Shown: in pieces, positions 55,274 to 62,923 of the stretch
How the letters are laid out: the number at the start of each line of letters is the position of its first letter
How positions within the stretch are numbered: position 1 is the stretch's first letter
Origin: Syntrophomonadaceae bacterium
Lineage (GTDB): Bacteria > Bacillota > Syntrophomonadia > Syntrophomonadales > Syntrophomonadaceae
Assembly: GCA_012522955.1 (NCBI GenBank)
Contig: JAAYJK010000127.1
Coordinates: forward strand, 1 to 64,000
Length of the DNA stretch: 64,000 nt
Direction: 5' to 3'
Made by a program: the position numbers and the translations under genes
The notes under the pieces: generated by a model
Database searches by the model: none
Seen by the model: the letters and a program-made list of their open reading frames with translations, nothing else
Told to the model about the DNA's origin: nothing

Positions 55274-55582
55274 TCACCACTTCAACAGATTAAAATCGTG
55301 CAGGTCCACTGATCTGCGCTGCCGGTATATGGATATGACTAAAGCCAAACCAACAGCTATTTCAGCGGCCGCTACCACGATTATGAAAACAGAGAACAAT
55401 TGACCCACGGCAGTGTCAGGTGCTATATACTTGTTGGCGGCTATAAAATTAATGTTTACCGCGTTAAGCATCAGTTCCACCGACATCAAAACCGCGACTG
55501 CATTGCGCCGGGTTAAAACTCCAAAAGCGCCAATACAAAAAACTATGCTACCCAATAATAAATAATGGGGTAATCCGATCAT
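55274..55582 (-). CDS. nuoK: complex I subunit K
   Basis: Three-helix membrane subunit of 102 residues with the conserved Glu residues in helices 2 and 3 ([15 protein letters not shown] and [13 protein letters not shown]) that carry protons. ATG overlaps the nuoJ stop by 4 bases. Confidence 0.94.
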   Translation of the reverse strand: MIGLPHYLLLGSIVFCIGAFGVLTRRNAVAVLMSVELMLNAVNINFIAANKYIAPDTAVGQLFSVFIIVVAAAEIAVGLALVISIYRQRRSVDLHDFNLLKW

Positions 55583-56106
55583 TGGTTTTCGCCCCCCTTT
55601 GCCAGTATAATAGCTCCCACCACTGCCACCAGTAGCAGTATGGCGGCCGCTTCAAAGGCTATTACATAGTCCCCCAGCATTAATTCAGCCAGCAATCCGG
55701 TTGAATTGTCGGGACCTGGCCGGCCCCCCAGAGGCCACTGGGTAAAGCCAATTACTGCTACTAAGGCGGTTAAGAGCATGGCGGCTATCGTAGCGCTGGT
55801 AAAAACCTCCCGAGTGCGAGGACTGCTCAGATTACTCTCACCCGCTGGCCGATTCATCACCAGCATAATAGCAAATATGATTAAGACCGATATAGCTCCA
55901 GCGTAAACCAAAATCTGTATTACTCCTAAAAAACCGGCATTTAGCTGAAAGTAAACTGCCGCTGCTCCCAAAAAGGCTAAAATAAGGCTCAAGGCACTGT
56001 AAATTATATTCTTAAACAATACCACCCCCAGGGCGGCGGTTACGGTTATTCCAGCTATTAGAATGAAAACCGCATCATATAATGAGAAAGCAGCCAGATT
56101 AAACAT
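55579..56106 (-). CDS. nuoJ: complex I subunit J
   Basis: Five-helix membrane subunit of 175 residues. The family segment [21 protein letters not shown] forms helix 3, which bears the pi-bulge in known complexes. I chose the ATG at 56106 with AAGGAGGAG 7 bases before it. It overlaps the nuoI end by 8 bases and nuoK by 4. Confidence 0.92.
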   Translation of the reverse strand: MFNLAAFSLYDAVFILIAGITVTAALGVVLFKNIIYSALSLILAFLGAAAVYFQLNAGFLGVIQILVYAGAISVLIIFAIMLVMNRPAGESNLSSPRTREVFTSATIAAMLLTALVAVIGFTQWPLGGRPGPDNSTGLLAELMLGDYVIAFEAAAILLLVAVVGAIILAKGGENQ

Positions 56107-56797
56107 CCTTATCTCCTCCTTCCCCATTTTCCCCTTTTTGAGCCCGGTTTTTCCTGTCCTTGTTAATAAAACCGGTGGCTACTTTAACTGCCTTTTCCTT
56201 GTCTTTCACTATTAATTCTGCTATCTTTCCTGCTGTTTTCTGGTCGGACTGTATCAACTCAGATAGAATATTGATATCCTCTTCTCCTTCCAGCAGTTTT
56301 GACAGCACTTTCTGTGGGCTCTTCTGCAGGGCTTTTAACATGGCCGCAATCTGTTTTTGCTCTTTGTCCTTTTGCTCTTCCTGATCAGCCGGGCTGTCTT
56401 GGGCCTCATCCAATCCTTCGGGCCGCAGGTAGATCATTTTAATATCTTCCCGCTTAAACTGGGACAACTCGAAATCATGATCGAAACTCAGGCAGGAAGT
56501 TGGACAGCCTTCCACGCATAAGTTGCAGAACATACAGTATTGAAAATCTATGGTATAGCTTAAGAGTTTCTTTTTCTTGCTTTTGTCTCTCTTTTCAGTT
56601 TCAAAAGACAAAACATCATTGGGACAGCTGTTTACGCAGATTCCGCAGGCTATACATTTTTCAAATTCAAAGCGCAGGCAGCCCCGAAACCGCGGAGCCA
56701 GCTCTGGCATTACATCTGGATACTGCTCGGTTATTTCCTTTTGGAAAAAATGCTTTAAGGTAATGGCCAGTCCTTTAATTAATCCCTGTCCGTTCAT
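56099..56797 (-). CDS. nuoI: complex I 4Fe-4S subunit I with long charged C-terminus
   Basis: Two 4Fe-4S clusters are marked by CIACGICVNSCP (about residues 47-58) and CMFCNLCVEGCP (about 88-99), both CxxCxxCxxxCP. They carry electrons towards NuoB. After residue 125 comes a charged tail of about 105 residues with KDKEQKQIAAMLKALQKS and repeated Lys/Glu helices, which ordinary NuoI proteins lack. No ribosome binding site fault or frameshift explains the tail. It starts 3 bases after nuoH. Confidence 0.92.
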   Translation of the reverse strand: MNGQGLIKGLAITLKHFFQKEITEQYPDVMPELAPRFRGCLRFEFEKCIACGICVNSCPNDVLSFETEKRDKSKKKKLLSYTIDFQYCMFCNLCVEGCPTSCLSFDHDFELSQFKREDIKMIYLRPEGLDEAQDSPADQEEQKDKEQKQIAAMLKALQKSPQKVLSKLLEGEEDINILSELIQSDQKTAGKIAELIVKDKEKAVKVATGFINKDRKNRAQKGENGEGGDKDV

Positions 56798-56800
56798 AAA

Positions 56801-57841
56801 CTAACACCACCCCATCCATCGACAGAAATAGATCCCCGCTCCGGTTAGCAATATATTGCCCAGGCTAACAGGAACCAGAACCTTCCAACTAAAAGACATC
56901 AAGTGATCCATACGGATACGGGGAAAGGTCCATTTGACCCAGAAAAACACCAGGATTATAGCGTAGGTCTTAATAATGATCCATAACCAGGAGGGTAGCC
57001 AGGGTCCCTGCCAGCCTCCCAGAAAAACCGTAGCCATCAAGGCTGATACGGCTACCAGGTTGGTGTATTCAGCCAGGAAAAACAAGGCCCAGCGCATTCC
57101 GGTGTATTCGGTATATGCTCCCCCGGTCAGCTCTTGCTCGGCTTCCGGCATGTCAAATGGCCCCCGGTTTAATTCGGCGGTGGCTGCGATAAAATAGGTT
57201 ATAAATGCTATTGGCTGAAGGATTACAAACCACCATTTATCCTGAGCTAATACTATATCCTGCAGGTTTAATGATCCGGTAATCATAACCACCCCTAAGA
57301 GGGAAAATGCCAGTGGAATCGCATAACTGACCATCTGAGCTACAGAACGCACCGCCCCCATTAAGGACCACTTGTTATTGGAGCCCCAGCCGGCCATTAA
57401 CAGGGCTATGGTACTAAGGGATCCCACTGAAATAAAAAACAGCAGGCCTACGTTCAGGTTGATAACTTGCATGCCTTTACCCATGGGTATAACAGTATAG
57501 AGCATTACCGCTACAACTATAAAAAACATAGGGGCGGTTTTAAAGATAAGTTTATCCGCTGCCGATGGCACAATGTCCTCCTTGGTTAAGAGCTTGATGG
57601 CATCAGCAATAGTCTGAAAGATCCCAAAAGGCCCCAGCCGATTGGGTCCCAACCTTTCCTGGAAAAAAGCACTGACTTTTCTCTCCAGCCAGATCAGGAT
57701 AATAATATTTACTGTGATTATAGTAACTACTATTATCCATTTCACTACTAACAATACGGCTTCGGCCCACCCTGGATCCAAGCCCAGGCTTATCATCCAC
57801 CCGGTAAAGGCCTCCGCCAGATTGATAAACAAAGGTTCCAT
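56801..57841 (-). CDS. nuoH: complex I subunit H
   Basis: Membrane subunit of 346 residues with eight or so helices that forms the quinone cavity together with NuoB and NuoD. Conserved loops: ERKVSAFFQERLGPNRLGP, IADAIKLLTKEDI, and ELNRGPFDMPEAEQELTGG, rich in the acidic residues of the quinone path. Aggagg-type site about 12 bases before the ATG. Confidence 0.94.
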   Translation of the reverse strand: MEPLFINLAEAFTGWMISLGLDPGWAEAVLLVVKWIIVVTIITVNIIILIWLERKVSAFFQERLGPNRLGPFGIFQTIADAIKLLTKEDIVPSAADKLIFKTAPMFFIVVAVMLYTVIPMGKGMQVINLNVGLLFFISVGSLSTIALLMAGWGSNNKWSLMGAVRSVAQMVSYAIPLAFSLLGVVMITGSLNLQDIVLAQDKWWFVILQPIAFITYFIAATAELNRGPFDMPEAEQELTGGAYTEYTGMRWALFFLAEYTNLVAVSALMATVFLGGWQGPWLPSWLWIIIKTYAIILVFFWVKWTFPRIRMDHLMSFSWKVLVPVSLGNILLTGAGIYFCRWMGWC

Positions 57842-57894
57842 AAGTAATTCGCTCCTCCTGAGTCTAATTGTTTATCTAAAGTGACCCTAAATAT

Positions 57895-58995
57895 CTATCT
57901 ATCTGATTCTCCCAATATGGGATCCAAAGTGGCAATATTGGTAATAAGGTCTTGGAACACCCCACCCCGACAGATCACTGGCAATACCATAAGATTGATA
58001 AAAGATGGTGCTCTCACATGCAGGCGATAGGGTTTACTGCTCCCATCGCTGACTATATAATAGCCCAGCTCCCCTTTGGCTGATTCTATTCGGTGATAGA
58101 CTTCCTTCCCTGGCTCAGGTTTCAAAACCTTGGGGACTCGAGTGCTGATCTCGCCATTCGGCATCCCCTCCAGGGCCTGTTCTATGATCCGGCCGCTCTC
58201 ACCAATCTCATCAATTCTTACCTGCCAACGATCCAGAGAATCCCCTCCGTTTCGGGTGGGAATATCAAATTCAAAGCGATGGTATATTCCATCAGGCTCC
58301 GCTCTTCTTAAGTCGTAGGCTATGCCGGAAGCACGAAGATTGGGGCCGGTAACTCCATATTGAATGGCAGTCTCGGGGGTGAGTATTCCTACTCCCTGCA
58401 TGCGAGCAGCCCATATTTCATTACCGGTCATCAAACCGTTGTATTCATCCATCATACCGGGTATGTCCTGGACCAGGCTCATGACCGCGGGTATGAATCC
58501 ATCGGGAATATCTGCTGCTACTCCCCCGATCCTGATGTAGGAGGATAAAAGGCGCTGGCCTCCGGTCATTTCAAAAATATTCATTATTCTTTCCCGATCC
58601 CGCATACCGTACATCAAACCCGTGGTCGCCCCCAGGTCAATTCCGGTAGCAGAAATGGCTATCTGGTGTGATGCTATACGGGATAACTCAGCCATGATAA
58701 CCCGAATATACTGGGCTCGTTCTGGAACTTCAATCCCCAGCAGCTTTTCTACCGCCTGGCAGTACCCCAGAACCGGCAAATTGGTAGCCAGATAATCCAA
58801 GCGAGCGGTATAGGGTACATATTGCTGATAGGTCTTACCTTCTGCAATCTTTTCCACACTGCGGTGTACATAACCTAAATGGACGATGACATTCTCTATA
58901 ATCTCCCCATCCATTATGGCTTCTGCATGCAAGCCACCATGGGTACTGGGATGGATAGGACCTACATTAACTGTATAAATATCGCTTTCCAGCAA
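57895..58995 (-). CDS. nuoD: complex I subunit D
   Basis: Quinone-site subunit of 366 residues, related to the large subunit of NiFe hydrogenases. VGPIHPSTHGGLHAE carries the quinone-binding His, and RIGGVAADIPDG and GELGYYIVSDGSSKPYRLHVR are the other family strings. The start is TTG at 58995, directly after the nuoC stop, with GGGAGG 10 bases upstream. NuoC and NuoD are separate, unlike in E. coli. Confidence 0.93.
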   Translation of the reverse strand: MLESDIYTVNVGPIHPSTHGGLHAEAIMDGEIIENVIVHLGYVHRSVEKIAEGKTYQQYVPYTARLDYLATNLPVLGYCQAVEKLLGIEVPERAQYIRVIMAELSRIASHQIAISATGIDLGATTGLMYGMRDRERIMNIFEMTGGQRLLSSYIRIGGVAADIPDGFIPAVMSLVQDIPGMMDEYNGLMTGNEIWAARMQGVGILTPETAIQYGVTGPNLRASGIAYDLRRAEPDGIYHRFEFDIPTRNGGDSLDRWQVRIDEIGESGRIIEQALEGMPNGEISTRVPKVLKPEPGKEVYHRIESAKGELGYYIVSDGSSKPYRLHVRAPSFINLMVLPVICRGGVFQDLITNIATLDPILGESDR

Positions 58996-59448
58996 TTAAC
59001 TTCGCCCTCCCATCACAAAATCTTTGCGCAGAGGATGACCCTCGAAATCTTCGGGCAATAAGACCCTGATTAGATTGGGATGAGCTTTGAACTTAATGCC
59101 CATCAAGTCATATACCTCTCTTTCCTGCCAATCAGCAGTAGGCCAAATGGTGATAAGTGAATCAAGCTCCGCTGATGTGCGGGGAACCCGGGTTTTCACC
59201 AGCAGCTTTTTATTATCTGGAATAGAATAAAGATGATATACCAACTCGAACTCTTCGCCATAATCAACTGAACTGAGATTGGCCAGGTGGTTAAAACCAT
59301 ATTCATCTCTTAACTTGGTCATCAACACTGTTAACATATTAGATTCTATGTTTAACACCGCAAAGAACTGATCACTGCCAATTCTCAGTTTGTCTCCCAT
59401 CAGTACTTCCAGTTCCTTGATCATTAGTTCTAAATTGAATTCCTGCAC
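58996..59448 (-). CDS. nuoC: complex I subunit C
   Basis: Peripheral-arm subunit of 150 residues. The family signature is EREVYDLMGIKFKAHPNLIRVLLPEDF, split over residues about 112-138, ending in GHPLRKDF. The start is GTG at 59448 with GGAGG 11 bases before it, which overlaps the end of nuoB. Confidence 0.93.
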   Translation of the reverse strand: MQEFNLELMIKELEVLMGDKLRIGSDQFFAVLNIESNMLTVLMTKLRDEYGFNHLANLSSVDYGEEFELVYHLYSIPDNKKLLVKTRVPRTSAELDSLITIWPTADWQEREVYDLMGIKFKAHPNLIRVLLPEDFEGHPLRKDFVMGGRS

Positions 59449-59454
59449 AGCTTA

Positions 59455-59964
59455 TCAACTCCTCCGGTAGTCTCCCTGCTGGACTTTCTTCTTTAGTTCC
59501 AGCATCCCGTGGAATAGGGCTTCCGGCCTTACCGGACATCCCGGGATATAAACGTCTACCGGTATAATGGAATCCACTCCCGGCAGAACGCTATAGCCAT
59601 CCTTAAAAGGACCGCCGCTGATAGCACAATTGCCCATAGCGATTACCCATTTGGGTTCGGGCATTTGCGCCCATACCCTCAATATGGCGGGCTTCATCTT
59701 CAGGGTGATAGGCCCGGCCACGGTTAGCAAATCTGCCTGCCGGGGTACGGCTCTTACTACCTCATATCCGAAGCGGGCCTGATCAAATCTGCCAGCACCA
59801 GCAGCCATGACCTCGATAGGACAGCAATTACAGCCATAGTTTAAGGGCCAGAAGGACCAGGAGCGACCCCAATTCCACAATTTCTCAAAGCTGGTAACCA
59901 GTATATTGTTTTGAGCCAGTTCGTCTACATCCTTCATATTATTGTTCTTTGTATCTAATACCAT
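59455..59964 (-). CDS. nuoB: complex I subunit B
   Basis: Carries the terminal N2 4Fe-4S cluster. The four ligands are seen in YGCNCCPIE (two adjacent Cys), AMGNCAISGG and YIPGCPVRPE. 169 residues is normal. I chose the ATG at 59964 with GGAAGGGG 8 bases before it; it overlaps the nuoA end by 10 bases. Confidence 0.94.
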   Translation of the reverse strand: MVLDTKNNNMKDVDELAQNNILVTSFEKLWNWGRSWSFWPLNYGCNCCPIEVMAAGAGRFDQARFGYEVVRAVPRQADLLTVAGPITLKMKPAILRVWAQMPEPKWVIAMGNCAISGGPFKDGYSVLPGVDSIIPVDVYIPGCPVRPEALFHGMLELKKKVQQGDYRRS

Positions 59965-60320
59965 TCCAATGCCCCTTCCTTCCAGGCATACCATAAGCCT
60001 ATCAAGAGTATACCGATGAAAATTATCATCTCAATAAAGGCAAAAGCTCCCAAGACCTGAAATTTTACCGCCCAGGGATAAAGAAACAATACTTCCACAT
60101 CAAAGGCTAGAAACACCAGAGCATACAGAAAGTAATTTACCTTAAACCTGATCCAGGTCTTACCCCGGGTATCTACCCCGCATTCATAGGTAAGAAATTT
60201 CTCATGGTCTTCAGCCGCTTTCGGTTTAGGCCGGAAAAGCCAGGCCAGGGCCATAGCCGCTACCGGAAACGCTATGGTTAATAATATAAATAGTCCTAGG
60301 GCTGGATAGTCTGCCAACAA
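59955..60320 (-). CDS. nuoA: complex I subunit A
   Basis: Three-helix membrane subunit of 121 residues. EDHEKFLTYECGVDTRG, with the loop Cys, and YALVFLAFDVEVLFLYPWA, with the acidic pair in helix 2, identify it. The start is TTG at 60320 with AAGGAGGG 7 bases before it. First gene of an 11-gene operon A-B-C-D-H-I-J-K-L-M-N with no nuoE, nuoF or nuoG in the window. Confidence 0.93.
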   Translation of the reverse strand: MLADYPALGLFILLTIAFPVAAMALAWLFRPKPKAAEDHEKFLTYECGVDTRGKTWIRFKVNYFLYALVFLAFDVEVLFLYPWAVKFQVLGAFAFIEMIIFIGILLIGLWYAWKEGALEWY

Positions 60321-60408
60321 GCCCTTTCCCTCCTTTTAATATAAGTCTTTTAAAGAAATAATTTCCTCCTCTCCAATTTTCTGCAATTACCTAAATAAAT
60401 ATGCAATT

Positions 60409-60437
60409 ATTATACCAAGTTGCGATAAGCTTGACAA
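60409..60437 (-). promoter_or_regulatory. sigma-A promoter of the nuo operon
   Basis: On the minus strand TTGTCA (-35, 60432-60437) and a perfect TATAAT (-10, 60409-60414) are 17 bases apart, about 90 bases before nuoA. No other good promoter is seen in the leader. Confidence 0.7.
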
Positions 60438-60960
60438 AATATCTGCGGCACGAAATTGCCTGACTGAAATATAGTCATAAATCCAAGAATACCTCAGCTC
60501 TCCTTAAGCATAAAACATTTGCTCTGCTAAATCTAAATGCATATTTAATATATTATGAAAAGTGAAAATCCAAGATATAAGTGCAGTATATTTCGCGCTT
60601 GTGATTTTTTTGTCTAACTTTGTCCTATTATAATATAAGTTGCTTCTAAAGCCCATAGCAAAAAACTTTCAGATTGATGCAGTGCCTAACAAGACTAAAA
60701 ACCGGCTGGGGACAGCAGATGCCCACCTATAGTGTAAAGGAGTGAAATTAGGATTCATCGACTGTAATTAACCGCTGTAGCAGAATCCGGAAAGACTTGG
60801 GGAGTAATTTTGGGGGATCGTTGGACTTAAAGAAAGCTTTCTGACATATATATTATCAGGGATGAAAAATACTTATTGAAATATGACTGCAGATCTGGCA
60901 AAATACAGGTGTAGGAATAAAATCAGATTTTGGTTTTATTGGAAGATATGCATGATCACA
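60438..60960. other. intergenic region between nuo promoter and tandem leaders
   Basis: No gene is supported. The promoter of the dctP leader must lie here or just downstream, but I see no strong consensus pair. A TATAAT string near 60635 has no -35 partner. Confidence 0.5.
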
Positions 60961-61076
60961 AGGTAGTAAGGTAAGTACGGTAGGTAAAAGAATGAAGGGT
61001 TATTTCCTTAAGCTCATCAAATTGAGCGGCTTGGGTAATAGCTTTATTCTTCGGCTCCTGCGGGAGTTTTTTTATT
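60961..61076 (+). ncRNA. candidate structured leader RNA, copy A
   Basis: The copy opens with a GGTA-rich block (60961-60990, four GGTA in 30 bases) and then a stem of 10 pairs with one G-U (60988-60997 with 61042-61051) enclosing a hairpin (61012-61015 with 61024-61027, 8-base loop). A short terminator CTCC/GGAG with seven T follows at 61055-61073. The same order and the near-identical GGTA block recur in copy B 230 bases downstream. Behind the terminator an AAAGGAGG (61091-61098) stands before no long gene. It looks like an attenuating RNA, possibly a riboswitch or a protein-bound leader. I recognise no known class. Confidence 0.65.
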
Positions 61077-61188
61077 TACTGTCCATAAGAAAAGGAGGCG
61101 AAGAAAGAGTAGCTTTGTTTCTTGAATTGTGACCACTGTCTTGAGAACCCATTTCTTTAAGGCAGGCATATGGAATGCTTAACAACAA

Positions 61189-61303
61189 AAGGTAGGAAGG
61201 TAAGATGGTAGGTAAAAGAGCGGTGTTATCCCGGCATTTTCTGGCCGGGCCTGGTTTAGCAGGTTTTCAGCACCATTCTGGCAACTCCCAGGGGGAGTTT
61301 TTT
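61189..61303 (+). ncRNA. candidate structured leader RNA, copy B, before dctP
   Basis: Same architecture as copy A. The GGTA-rich block (61189-61218) matches copy A at all but about three positions. The closing stem is 61217-61225 with 61271-61279 and the inner hairpin is CCCGGC/GCCGGG (61230-61235 with 61244-61249), again with an 8-base loop. The terminator AACTCCC/GGGAGTT lies at 61283-61299 and is followed by T. The stem differs in sequence from copy A but keeps pairing. It ends 30 bases before the dctP start codon, so it should control the TRAP transporter. Confidence 0.7.
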
Positions 61304-61332
61304 CTTGCCTGAAACAGACAAGGAGGAGAATA

Positions 61333-62418
61333 ATGCAATTTTTCTTGGGTAGAAACAAAGATATTGGAGATTGGAGTAAAATGCTCTTATCCCTGTTGCT
61401 TATCTTGATATTGGGTGCGGCCATGGGATGCTCCAATACTGGAAATGACTCCGGGCAGAAACCGGTAATTGAATTGAGACTGGCTCATTTCTTCCCCAGC
61501 ACTCACCCAGCTGAAATGGATTTGATACAACCCTGGATCTCGGCAATAGAAGAAGCCACGGACGGGCAGGTAAAAATCGTCAGTTATCCCAACCAGACAC
61601 TATTAAATGCGGATTCTATATATGCTGGAGTAGTAGATGGCAGTACTGACCTGGGTCTTTCCTGTTTTTCATACACTAGGGGCCGTTTCCCGGTGTTGGA
61701 GGTATTTGAACTGCCGGGGATTACTTATAATAACTCAAAAGTGGCCAGCAAAGTAGCCTGGGAAGGTATCAAGGAGCTAAATCCCCAGGAAATCCAGGAC
61801 ACCAAGTTGATGATGGTCCTTACTACCGGCCCGGGTGATTTGTACACCAAGACTCCAGTACGCATACTGCAAGATATAAAAGGTATGGAAATCAGGGCCA
61901 CCGGGCTCAGCGCTACCACCCTGCAAGCTTTGGGAGCTGTACCGGCAGCCATGCCCCAATCTGATGCCTATGAAGCTCTAACTAAAGGGGTAGTTAAAGG
62001 AAATCTGGGACCTATCGAAGTTCTGAAAGGATGGAAACAAGCCGAGGTCACCAATTATATCACCCAGACTCCATTCCTTTACAATACCCTGTTTTTTATA
62101 ACCATGAATCTGGATAAATGGAACTCATTGGATCCTTCCATTCAGGAGGCTATAGAAGCAGTCAATGAAGAGTATTTCGAAAAGGTAGCCATTTCTTTAT
62201 GGGATATGCAAAATGAAGATGCAATGCAATATGCGGTAGATGAACAAGGGATGGAAATTTTCACCCTGTCTCCAGAAGAAAGCCGGCAATGGATAAGTCT
62301 GGTCCAACCTATTCAAGATGATTTTGTAAGGCGTATGAACGCTGAGGGAAATCCGGGACAGGAAATACTGGACACCGTTAAAAGACTGGCTGATCAATAT
62401 AATGAAGAATACCAATAG
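61333..62418 (+). CDS. dctP: TRAP transporter substrate-binding protein DctP
   Basis: Extracytoplasmic binding protein of 361 residues, probably a lipoprotein: a hydrophobic segment (about 17-34) ends in AAMGCSN, giving a lipidated Cys near residue 33. The DctP family features are RLAHFFPSTHPAEMDL, GMEIRATGLSATTLQALGA, with the Arg that binds the carboxylate of the ligand, and AMPQSDAYEALTKGVVKG. The substrate is probably an organic acid; it cannot be named. AAGGAGGA lies 6 bases before the ATG. Confidence 0.9.
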   Translation: MQFFLGRNKDIGDWSKMLLSLLLILILGAAMGCSNTGNDSGQKPVIELRLAHFFPSTHPAEMDLIQPWISAIEEATDGQVKIVSYPNQTLLNADSIYAGVVDGSTDLGLSCFSYTRGRFPVLEVFELPGITYNNSKVASKVAWEGIKELNPQEIQDTKLMMVLTTGPGDLYTKTPVRILQDIKGMEIRATGLSATTLQALGAVPAAMPQSDAYEALTKGVVKGNLGPIEVLKGWKQAEVTNYITQTPFLYNTLFFITMNLDKWNSLDPSIQEAIEAVNEEYFEKVAISLWDMQNEDAMQYAVDEQGMEIFTLSPEESRQWISLVQPIQDDFVRRMNAEGNPGQEILDTVKRLADQYNEEYQ

Positions 62419-62437
62419 GATAGGAGGTGCAGTTAAT

Positions 62438-62923
62438 ATGAATAAAGCCAGTCACTGGATTAAAGAGATAAGCCAACATATGAACAATCTGGCAGGCGTG
62501 TGCATTGTAGCAGTGATGCTCTTGGTGGTGAGCAATATCTTGCTGCGAGTTTTGTTACATCGTCCGGTCTTAGGTACCTATGAATATGTCAATATGATTA
62601 CGGCAGTAGCTATTGGACTTTCCCTGGCCTATTGCGCTTATCAAAATGGTCATATCGCTGTGGATTTTATCATCCAGCGTTGCTCCCAGAAAATACAGAG
62701 AACAGTGGATATAATTACCCATATTATCTCCATCTCCTTCTGGAGTGCATCGGCCTGGTATGTAGCCAAATATGCTCAGACTATGCTGGATAGCAATACA
62801 GTGTCACCAACTACTCAGGTTCCATTATCACCGGTAGTGTACTTGATTGCTTTGGGCCTCCTGGCCTTAAGCCTGGTCTTAGCCCTCAGGTTAAGTCAAT
62901 CGCTAAAGAGGGCTTTTCGATGA
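62438..62923 (+). CDS. dctQ: TRAP transporter small permease DctQ
   Basis: Four-helix membrane subunit of 161 residues. LLRVLLHRPVLGTYEYVNMIT contains the conserved GTYE motif of the family, followed by YCAYQNGHIAVDFI. I chose the ATG at 62438 with AGGAGGTG 9 bases before it; an ATG at 62402 lies inside dctP and has no site. Partner of the large permease that follows. Confidence 0.9.
   Translation: MNKASHWIKEISQHMNNLAGVCIVAVMLLVVSNILLRVLLHRPVLGTYEYVNMITAVAIGLSLAYCAYQNGHIAVDFIIQRCSQKIQRTVDIITHIISISFWSASAWYVAKYAQTMLDSNTVSPTTQVPLSPVVYLIALGLLALSLVLALRLSQSLKRAFR

Noticed and set aside
60961-61303. T-box or known riboswitch (c-di-GMP, SAM, fluoride, THF) as explanation of the tandem leaders
   Set aside because: None of the conserved cores of these classes, such as the T-box AGGGTGG string, can be found in either copy.
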